Assembly (NCBI GenBank): GCA_005223375.1
Contig: RXOD01004504.1
Span: 1-21,343 of the forward strand
Direction of reading: 5' to 3'
DNA length: 21,343 nt
From: Amoebophrya sp. AT5.2
Taxonomy: Eukaryota; Sar; Dinophyceae; Syndiniales; Amoebophryaceae
How positions within the stretch are numbered: the first letter of the stretch is position 1; each line of letters starts with the position of its first letter. The notes below the pieces were generated by a model that made no database searches, had not been told where the DNA came from, and saw only the letters and a list, made by a program, of their open reading frames with translations. Positions 7,983 through 15,968 of this stretch are shown here, piece after piece. A program made the position numbers and the translations under genes.

Positions 7983-10900
7983 TCATGCAGCCGAGGGTGC
8001 TCCGAAAATGTTTGGTGGCTGGTAGCTTCCACGCGATTGGCGGTTGGAGTAAGAAGTGCGGGTTAACTCGATGTCATCGTCCGATTCCACCACCCGCATC
8101 TTCACGAGAAGCCACTTCCCTACGTTTCCTCGCCAGCACACGAAGTACATAAACCCCAAAACGACCACCAACGGTATCCACCGTCCGGCGGAGAAAAGAC
8201 TGCTGCTGCTGGGGCTGCTACTGGTACTTGCTGAATCTTTCGACTTTCGAGCGCCTCCGTCCTCGTCGTCCTCGTCATATTTCGATCTAGACGAGCTCGA
8301 TCCTGCACTGGAAGCGCTCGAGCTTTTGCTCTTCATCTCGGTGCGCGGCTTCTTCCAGGAGGGGCGTATGGAGAACCCTGTCTCATCGAACCTGGATACC
8401 TCGTCGCGGATACGGCCCTCAAGATGATGATCCCCGTCGTTCGTATTCGAAACCAAATCCGGAAGTCCGGATCCGGAGGAACTTTTGTTCTTCTTCGGGC
8501 TCACAGATGGGGACGGAAGCTCCTTCGGGATCGCATTCAGCGCCGAAGAGCTGCTGGAGTTCTTGTTTTTCTTCCTTTTTGGACCACTAGACGTGGAGTC
8601 TTCACTCGAAGATGCAGGCGATGTTGCGGCTGTGGATGCTGGCTCGTAAGCCACCTTTTCGGAAACGACGACGTCTCTATGTCTGCTGCTACTTTCTTCT
8701 TCACTGGTCTTTCTCACCGTGGCACAACTAACGACGTACTTGCTTCCCGGGGTCAGCGGAAACAGTCGGTACGTCGTAGAGAACTCCAACTGCTGCGTGC
8801 GAGAGTAAGACGTCTCCTCGCACGAGGTGCTGCTGGGAAGCTCGGGCTTCGTGATCAGAGCGGCACGAAGCTTGGCGCGAGAAAGACAACACCGTAACCT
8901 CCCCCCGGGGTTCACCACACGCGCCACAACAAGGTCGCCAAACGTCGCAACGGATTCTCTTGTTATTTGGGGATGAGATAGAATCGGGGACTGCGGTATC
9001 CGTACGATCACAGTCAATGTGAAACAAATCAATTACCCAGCTCGAAAAGCGTCCCACATCGCGCTCCGACGCAGGCAGACTAGCCCCTATCTAGCGCAAG
9101 GAAAATTTACTGTGATACATATAAGTAGCAGCCCAAAATCTCTGCTCGATACCGATTTTCACGCCGTGTTGTTGCAGCGGTTGCTTCTCCTTGTCCTTGT
9201 TCTCGCCGCCTGTGTTGGCCGTGCTGCTGCCACTCGTGTTACTGTCGCTGTTGCCACTCTCGCTTTCGCTGGTCTTGAGCGCACCGTAAGCATCGAAGGA
9301 TTTCCCGCTGTCCGAGGGTCTCGCCGTCGTGGTTGCTGTACCCGATTCCCCGCACAACTCGCAGCTCTGGCGGCAGCGCCGCCGCACCGCGCGCAAGTCG
9401 GCCTTTGTGTAGCCCTCCAGCGAAGTCGCGCGGCAATCGGCTGGCGACCACTGGCGGCAGGAGTAACCTGATAGATTGATATTTTTTTTCGATTCCGTAT
9501 TCCACCGCTGCAAGCGGAAGTAACAATCGGCTGCTCCTGCTCGTTCCGGTGAAGGATCAAACAAGAAACTGCATTCCATGTCAGCTCGCAATCGAATTCG
9601 AACCCTAGATAGAAGTACGCTTGAAAATGATCACCCTTAGCGTCCTTGAATGCATCGTCGTCTTTGCATTCAGCTTGCAGCTTACAGAGCTTGCATTTCT
9701 TCTTGCAGTGCGCGTGCACCGCGGCGATATCGGCCTCGGAATACGAAGGATCCGGATTCGAGCACCACTCTGGGGTCCACTCCTTGCACTTGTGACCTGA
9801 AGCCGAGAATGCAAAAAGCGATATACGTAGGCATGTACCACTTCTACCACATGATGATGATCATGACGTGGACGAGCACGAGGTGGCTGTACCGAAGATT
9901 AAAATTTTTCTTTCATCGAAATTGTACTGCTCGAGTATTACTACTACCTTGTGCGTCTCTAAACACCGGATCGTCGACGCAGGGGACGGTTACAGCCGCC
10001 GCAATTGAACTCGTCGTGTCAGCACCAGGAGGCGCAGTCGTGTCCTCGCGGGAGGTTTCGCCAGCTCTGTTACTTTCGGACGCCTTGTGCGTCGTCGCAG
10101 GCGCTTTATCAGGACGACGGTCGCTTTTTTCGTCGCCACTTTCCGGAGCGGACGGCGAATCTTCCGCACCCTGCGAACTTGAAGGCGCCTCGGAAGTACT
10201 TGACGCGCCGGCGGCGGGCGCCTCAGTACTACTCCCCGCAGGAGTTTCTGAGGTCGGACCGGCAGTCGACGGCTCTCCAGCGACAGGTGCTTCGCTCGCG
10301 GTTCCGGTTGCCGTCTCTACGGTTCCTCCCACAGATGCGGATTTGCTCGGCGCCTCAGAAGACATCGACGGCTCCGGATCGTCCTTGCGGGAGACAGCGG
10401 TCGGATCCACGCCGGAGGGAACGGCGGATGACCCCACGGGCTCTGGCATGTGATCCCCGGTTTTGGCAGCCTCAGCTGCGATCGCAGCAGCAGGTGGCGC
10501 TGTAAAACGTGGGCGGAGCGGATCCGATGCGGGGCTTCCTGTGGTCACCAGGCTAGAGGACGCGGGTGCGCCGGTGGAAGCGTCCTCTGCCGGGGCTGCT
10601 GCTGCCGCTGTGCTGGCAGTCTCTGCCTCGGGTGCCGCTTCGGTCGTCGCCGCGTTCGCGGTTTCGCTTGCTGCTGGCTTGGGCTTCTCCGTCTCAGTCG
10701 CGACTGGCTTTTCCGTCTCGCTCGCTGCTGGCTGTTCCGTTTCGCGCTCCCCTGGCTTCTCGGTTTCGCTCTCCCCTGGCTTCTCGGTTTCGCTTCGCTC
10801 GGCCTTCTCGCTTGATGGTGCTTCCTGCGCGGCGGCGGTCGTGACTTCAGCCGGCGCACCGGTGGTTTCCTCCGCGACTGCTTCCCCCGCCGCTGCTGCA

Positions 10901-11634
10901 GGTGCGTCGGTCGAGGGTGTTTCCAGCTGCACTGCGTCTGATTTGTAATTTGCGCCGGCGGCAGGAGTCGTACTTTCCTGCGGTTCCTCCTTCTCCTTTC
11001 CCGCGGTTCTTGCCTCGGCGGTTTCCTCCCGTACCTCCTTCAGTCCGTCGTCCACGTCCGTTTTTTCGTCCTTCCGCGACGTAATCACCGGCACCGCAGC
11101 GAACGACGAGACGCTGCTGGAAGACGGGGAAACGCTGTTCGAGCTCGGAGGCCAAGGAGGACCCGCTGCGGACTGCCCGCCGATCCGCCGGTCTACGAAT
11201 CCGGCGACCCGCTCAGTATTTCCGACCAAAGGAGCGCTTGCGGAATTCTTCGCGACGATTGCGGCTGCTTCTTCCACGCCCGGCACCTCGCGAATATTCG
11301 AGTTCGACGCCTGCTTGTTTGCGGAGTCAGCGCCACTTTCGCCTGCCATCCCGGATAGAGACGAAACGCCGATGCCCTGCGCGATATCGTGGTGCGTGTG
11401 GAGGGAGTGCGCGTGCACATAGTGCTCGTCGGAGCGGTGGGATGGTGGAGCGCCGTTCGCCGCATATCTCGCTCCAGATCGCTCGTTTGCATGCTGTAGC
11501 GGGAAGACCACAACACCGGTGGGCCGGTCGGATCCCGGGACCGATGGCTCTGCGGAAGCGGCTGGAGCGAAGGTCGACGCAAGAAAAGGCCCAGCTCCCA
11601 AGCAAACGGACGACAGGATTTTGGACGTCAGCAT
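7983..11634 (-). CDS. Predicted type I surface protein: signal peptide, mucin-like region, two ShKT-like domains, TM (about 1053 aa)
   Basis: Exons are 9948-11634, 9635-9796, 9467-9163 and 7983-8990; joined they give 3162 nt. It starts at ATG 11634 with a probable signal peptide (MLTSKILSSVCLGAGPFLAS, then an Ala-rich cleavage region). About 500 residues of Ser/Thr/Pro/Ala/Glu-rich, mucin-like sequence with ETEKP repeats follow. Then come two six-cysteine ShKT-like domains: CVDDPVFRDAQG-HKCKEW...C...HCKKKCKLC and CKDDDAFKDAKG-YSCRQW...C...RCRQSCELC. A Ser/Gly linker follows, then a region that looks beta-rich (VATFGDLVVARVVNPGGRL; TTYRLFPLTPGSKYVVSCA), a Ser-rich stalk, a membrane segment (WIPLVVVLGFMYFVCW) and a short tail. 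Exon 4 has no early ATG of its own, which supports joining it here, but its upstream splice sites (donor GTGAAA, acceptor CGCAG) are the weakest. ShKT domains are common in secreted and surface proteins; a surface adhesion or recognition role is an inference. Confidence 0.75.
8991..9162 (-). other. Intron 3 of the ShKT surface-protein gene (172 nt, boundaries tentative)
   Basis: Donor CACGGC|GTGAAA and acceptor ATACCGCAG|TCCCCG join in phase 0. A second donor, ATCG|GTATCG, lies 10 nt further on but would need a poorer acceptor. Without splicing the protein stops at 9091 and the downstream membrane-anchored exon has no start codon. Confidence 0.55.
9468..9634 (-). other. Intron 2 of the ShKT surface-protein gene (167 nt)
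   Basis: Donor GCTAAGG|GTGATC and acceptor AATCTATCAG|GTTACT join in phase 1 and rebuild a Gly codon inside the second ShKT-like domain (FKDAKG|YSC). Confidence 0.9.
9797..9947 (-). other. Intron 1 of the ShKT surface-protein gene (151 nt)
   Basis: Donor GCACAAG|GTAGTA and acceptor TCGGCTTCAG|GTCACA join in phase 1 and rebuild a Gly codon inside the first ShKT-like domain (FRDAQG|HKC). Position and phase are the same as in the second domain's intron. Confidence 0.9.
10747..10794. repeat. Perfect 24-bp tandem duplication in the mucin-like region
   Basis: The 24-bp unit at 10747-10770 is repeated exactly at 10771-10794. On the minus strand it encodes an eight-residue SETEKPGE-type unit. Diverged copies of about 30 bp continue to about 10680 (ETEQPAAS, ETEKPVAT, ETEKPKPA). 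Confidence 0.85.
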
Positions 11635-12519
11635 CTTGTTCGTCTTGAGTATACCACCAACGTAAGTAGGGGTGAAGCCTGTAGCTGTAGGATCCTACCG
11701 AGTGATCGACGGCAGCGTCGGCTGGAGGAACTAGGTATTTCGCTCTTACTCTCACATCAGAACCTACTTCCGAACAAGCAAGGTCCGTCACGGAAGACGT
11801 GCAACGGGAAGGGCCTAAAAATCGGCACTGCCTCTTCGTCACTTTAGAGAAAACGGTCTTGTTCGATATCATGAAGAGCAACGATTTTTCGATTCGCACC
11901 TTGTTTATCAGTCTTACTTGTTCTAGTGTTGCGTCGGTCTAAATAGCCAATGGCTGAAGAAAGTCACCCTTTTCTTACTCTTGCGAGAATAGGTTTCGTC
12001 GATTTCTGTTACTGATACGTTTGTTTCCTCGGTGTTCTTCTTGTGGCGTGCACTTTGAAATTTACGACAAGGCAGCAGTTTTGCCCAACACCAACTTACT
12101 TTCTCTCACTCTAAAAACTTCTGTATGTAATTACTGTATGCCTTTCTTACTAGGGTTCGTAGGTATTTCAGTTTCAGTATAGTGCTCTGCGCGTTGCTAT
12201 CGAAAAAAAATACGATCAGGGTGACGGACATTGAAGAAAAAGGCATATCCGAAGCGCAAACTCGGACGCGCGTGCGATCACCTCTCTTGAAAAAATAGAC
12301 TCCCAGCGCGAACCGATCTTTCGGCCCGCGCCCGGTTCGGGTTCCGGTTCCGAGGATACATACTGGTTCTAGTAGTAGTGGGTGTGAGATTAGATTAATT
12401 TCGATGGGGAAATCCGTCGGACCAATTGGAGTTACACATACACTACAGCTGCCCGACGTCATCCGATCACTATACTGCAGCTGTGCGGGCTGTCTATTAT
12501 TTCCCGCCGAAGAAATTCT
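11635..12519. other. Intergenic region, no gene seen
   Basis: This 885-nt gap precedes the surface-protein start. It is T-rich on the plus strand between about 11940 and 12110. An open minus-strand frame reaches from 11899 into the surface-protein exon in another frame. A frame at 12106-12462 has no recognisable content. Confidence 0.5.
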
Positions 12520-13725
12520 TTACAGCCTCCGCAGCCGTCTCTCCACTGCGAGTGCGTGCCTGCGCGTCGACTGCAGCTCAAGGCGAATTTTTTCCAATTC
12601 TTTTTGCACCGCCATTTCCTTCTCGCCGCTGGCGATCCTCGTTTTCAGTTCGTTCAGCTTCAGCTGCAAGACTTCTTCCTCGTTCTTAGTCAGCTTGTCC
12701 CCGACGAAACTTAAGAAGCTTTCCACCAAGGAGGTCGCACTCGTGCCAGGTGCGCCGGCACCAACTTGACCTTCTCCACCCGCACTACTCTCCCCGCGAT
12801 GTGCTTCCGCGAGTTTCCGCTCCAGGAGGACCTCCAACGTGCCGATGCGCACGTCTCGCTCTCGGCTACTTGAAGAACTAGAACTGTTCGTTGCAGCGGT
12901 CTGGTTAGCCCTCGGATTCACGAGCGTCGCGCTTTTCCGCGGTGACACGCTCCTACGGGCTGAAGACGCCCGCCCGGTATGCGAGGAGGACGGCGGCGCG
13001 GCCACGACAGCAGCGGATTTCATGTGAGCATTGGCATTCTTCTTTGTGTCCAGATACGCGTCACGGGCGTCTTTCAGGATCGAGGACAGAATCATGTCAT
13101 TCCAAACAGGCTCGGAGTCGAGCGCCTTCGTCGAATCAGAAAGAGATGGGAGAGGATCCTGCGATCCGGCGGTCGCTACAGTCTTCTCTTCACGTAGCTC
13201 AGCCTGCGGCTTTCCTCGGCTGATCTGCACTGCGAAGGCAACCTCGAACTCGTGCTTGTAATTTGCAAGCTTCGGTGCGATGTCGAGCATGGAATAGTCG
13301 ATGCAAACCTTGATTCTCCTGCTGTTCTTGAAGCCAACAGACGAAGTCGCCTGCTTGCCCTCGCACTGTCCTGCGCCAGGCATCGTCTCTTTCGTCGTGG
13401 AGAAAGTGACGAAGTCCGAGCTTTGTGCGGGCGCGGACGGCGGTGTGCGGCTTCTCCCGAGCTTTTTCGCGGCTGCCGTTGCCGCCTTCAGCGACCGCTG
13501 CGAAGCACTAGGTGAGCCGCCGTCTTCTTCCTGCAGCAGCGTATTTTTTGCCTCAAACACACTGCGCCCTTCAGCAGAAGTCGCAGCGTCCTTTTCCTGC
13601 TGCTGCCGCGAAGACTGCTCCGACGTGGATTTCTCTCTAGACCCCATCGCGGCCGATCGCTGTTTCCCAACAACCGACGTTGTCGTCCGCTCAACGCCCC
13701 CGCCCCCACCAGCACTAGTAACCAT
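12520..13725 (-). CDS. Mostly disordered protein with C-terminal coiled coil (401 aa)
   Basis: The start is ATG 13725 (MVTSAGGGGG). Residues 1-110 are Ser/Gln/Ala-rich and probably disordered. Residues about 110-220 look folded (SDFVTFSTTKETMPGAG; RRIKVCIDYSMLDIAPKLAN; HEFEVAFAVQI) and are followed by VWNDMILSSILKDARDAYL. A Ser-rich, basic linker precedes a C-terminal coiled coil from about residue 330 (LVESFLSFVGDKLTKNEEEV to the end). The frame is also open upstream to about 13785 (PFKKFSEQYTAEVKNLM) after an acceptor-like CTCCCTTTAAG. The ATG used here may therefore be internal to a longer spliced gene, or that site may be a trans-splice acceptor. No family is recognised; the middle region could be a small beta domain. 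Confidence 0.65.
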   Translation of the reverse strand: MVTSAGGGGGVERTTTSVVGKQRSAAMGSREKSTSEQSSRQQQEKDAATSAEGRSVFEAKNTLLQEEDGGSPSASQRSLKAATAAAKKLGRSRTPPSAPAQSSDFVTFSTTKETMPGAGQCEGKQATSSVGFKNSRRIKVCIDYSMLDIAPKLANYKHEFEVAFAVQISRGKPQAELREEKTVATAGSQDPLPSLSDSTKALDSEPVWNDMILSSILKDARDAYLDTKKNANAHMKSAAVVAAPPSSSHTGRASSARRSVSPRKSATLVNPRANQTAATNSSSSSSSRERDVRIGTLEVLLERKLAEAHRGESSAGGEGQVGAGAPGTSATSLVESFLSFVGDKLTKNEEEVLQLKLNELKTRIASGEKEMAVQKELEKIRLELQSTRRHALAVERRLRRL

Positions 13726-13980
13726 CAGGTTTTTCACTTCCGCGGTGTACTGTTCGCTGAACTTCTTAAAGGGAGAAACAACCCATTTCCGGTTTCATTT
13801 CCGATCTCGTGTAGGGCGTTGTAGACTACGTGATGAAATACGAGCAGACAGAATACAACGTAAAATTAATATGATGCCCGACCAATCAAAACCGAGCAGG
13901 CATCGACTAACCCCTGCAACTGCTTGAAGCTGCAAACCCCGAAGCGAACCGGAGCTATTCGTCGCTGCTTTCCCTACAGG

Positions 13981-15845
13981 CTACGACGCTCCAACTCGAC
14001 CAATTCCAATACCAGTAAAATACGAGCCAATTAATCTAACAGCACACGCGACCCCATGGTGCCCAGTCCCTACAACACGCATTGGAATTTTTACGTCACG
14101 AAGGTACAAGTCTCGCACAACTCCTTCCGACTTTTTTCCCCGGACTCGGATCAACCCGGTTGTTGATTCGACGCTTCGCTTAAACTTTTCCTTGTCCCTT
14201 GCGGACCAGAGGTCGTAGTTCACCGAGTACATCTGCACGTCGGCCTCCGACTGCACCGTTTCGTGGATCACCTTCCGCGAGTCCACGCCGAAGGTGTTGA
14301 TCATGATCAGGTTTTTCTTTCCGTACTTCCGGTACAACTCGAACCAGCTGCGCACGATCCCCTTCTTCGTCCGCTTCAGCAGAAACGTGTACTCCTGGTA
14401 CAGCAGCTCGAAGTCCGACAGCTGCTGCATGATTTTTCCGTAGATCCGTACGGACCCCTTGGTGAGGCAGTACTCGAGCAGCCGCCGGCAATTAACCGGC
14501 GTCCAGAAGTGGCGGTAGCCGTCCCGGGACAGAAACTTCTTGATCAGCTTCTTCACGGAAATCTTCTCATTCTTCCGGCACGCCGCGTGGTACTTGGGGG
14601 TCGCGGTCGTCGTGTCGTGCGGGGGCTCCGAGGAGGTGGATCTGGTCTTCACCGCGTCGACCAGCAGCCCGACATCGAAGGAGAAGTCCTCCGCCGGGAC
14701 CAGGCAGATCGCCTCGAACAGCGTGGACAGCAGCACGAAGTCCGGATCCTTGCCGCTCATCAGGTCCCCGAACACGATCGTCGAATTCACGTCCATGAAA
14801 ATGAGCGACTTTTCCATGGGGCGAGAGAACTGCTCGATGATCTTCGTGAAGAACTCGTCGTCCAACATCGCGTCCAAAATGCACACCTTACACAGCACCA
14901 CGTTGTACTCGCGCGAATACAGAATCGGGGACGAGGAGAGAATGTGGCTGCTATGTTGGTCCCTGTCGCCCGTGCTGCTGTCCTGGTTGCCTTGGTCTTG
15001 GTGTTGGTCAGCAGCGGTGCCAGAAGAGGACACGCGCTGGTCGTTCGACGCACCGGTGCTCGAAGATCCTCGGGTGCCATTGCTATTTGCAGTTGCTGCC
15101 GCAACGGTTGTCGTTTCGCCGGGCTCCCGGTTTGCGTCGAAAATTTCGAAGCCGTTCTTTCCGAGCGTGAAGTCGACGAAGCGGCCGCTCAGGTCGCGCA
15201 AATTCAAAATCCCGGGCTGGCCCCCGCTGGGCCCCACGTTGGAAAACTCCAGGTTGTCGTCGAAGAAGAAGACGCAGTAGCGACTCGCGTAGGAGAACGC
15301 GGGGATCACCTTGGCGCCGCCGTTCGTGAACCCCTGGCGCTTCCAGAGCTCGTAGCACGACGTGGTTACGTGCAGTCCGTTTAGGTTCTGAATCTTCTTT
15401 AGATACGCGTTCAGCGACTTTGAAAGGGCCCTCCTCGCTGGGTTCCACCGAGTGTTGGCGATCTTCCGGATGATCTGGGTCGATTCCTGTTCGCAGCGAT
15501 GGCCGACTTGAGAAGTGGCTGTTGACGTGGCCCGCAAGATGCTGTTGCCCGCTTCGTTTGCGTCGTTGGCAGCACCTCCGTGGTCGACGAAGTCGCACGC
15601 CGCGGAGAAGTCCACGTCCTGCAGTACCACGCGCATGTTCGGTACGCCTTTTTTTTGCCGCCGCGTTTCGTACGCCTCCTCGGTCTTTATGGTGGGACCA
15701 GCGATGATAAGTGGCTAAGTGGAATAAAGAAGAAGGCCTCCGCGGTAGGAGCAGAAAAGCGGCTATCCGCGGTCGGAGGGACTGGCGCCCACAGCTCTGC
15801 AAACCCCTAAAGCTCGCAATAAATAATCGCAACCCTAGGCCCCAT
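13981..15845 (-). CDS. HAD-like protein of unknown role with a DxN signature (577-581 aa)
   Basis: The main exon runs 13981-15714. Coding clearly begins before the first internal ATG at 15636: the upstream frame reads IIAGPTIKTEEAYETRRQKK. It is closed only by a TAG that overlaps a good acceptor, TTCTTTATTCCACTTAG. A tiny exon 15834-15845 (ATG GGG CCT AGG, donor GTTGCG) would supply a start, but this is tentative. The N-terminal half has YCVFFFDDNLEF and GILNLRDLSGRFVDFTLG. After a Ser/Gln/Asp-rich insert come KSLIFMDVNSTIVFGD (14764-14812), KKLIKKFLSRDGYRHFWTPV, GIVRSWFELYRKYGKKNLIM and INTFGVDSRKVI. The DxNST-I/V and hydrophobic-strand-then-T patterns suggest a HAD fold with Asn at the usual second Asp. 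The fold assignment is inference, and no substrate can be proposed. Confidence 0.65.
15715..15833 (-). other. Putative first intron of the HAD-like gene (119 nt, tentative)
   Basis: The acceptor TTCTTTATTCCACTTAG|CCACTT is strong by eye. The donor CCTAGG|GTTGCG is only the best available partner that gives an in-frame ATG. The first exon could lie elsewhere. Confidence 0.35.
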
Positions 15846-15912
15846 CTTTTGCCCTGTGCCTGTTTTCAGGACCTAGTATCACCGCTGCACTCACTGCTTT
15901 TCCGCTACAGCC

Positions 15913-15966
15913 GCCCCCGACCTCCCACACCCACTAGCTCCTCGCTCCCAACGCTGTGCCCCCCCC
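15913..15966 (-). other. G-rich tract, possible G-quadruplex
   Basis: The minus strand here carries runs of 8, 3, 3, 3 and 5 G separated by loops of about 3 to 14 nt. It lies between the stop of the large repeat protein and the start of the HAD-like gene. Quadruplex formation is not shown by sequence alone. Confidence 0.35.
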
Positions 15967-15968
15967 TC

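Noticed and set aside
9091..9591. Separate small cysteine-rich secreted protein
   Set aside because: Its six-cysteine domain is completed only after splicing to the preceding exon, and the upstream part of this frame is intron. The joined gene model explains it better.
9588..9612. tRNA B-box-like sequence GGGTTCGAATTCG on the minus strand
   Set aside because: It lies inside the intron at 9468-9634. The flanking bases do not pair as a T-stem, and no A-box or acceptor stem could be found.
14263..15384. Plus-strand open frame of 373 codons
   Set aside because: It is the antisense shadow of the HAD-like gene, caused by GC-rich codons. The minus strand carries the recognisable motifs.
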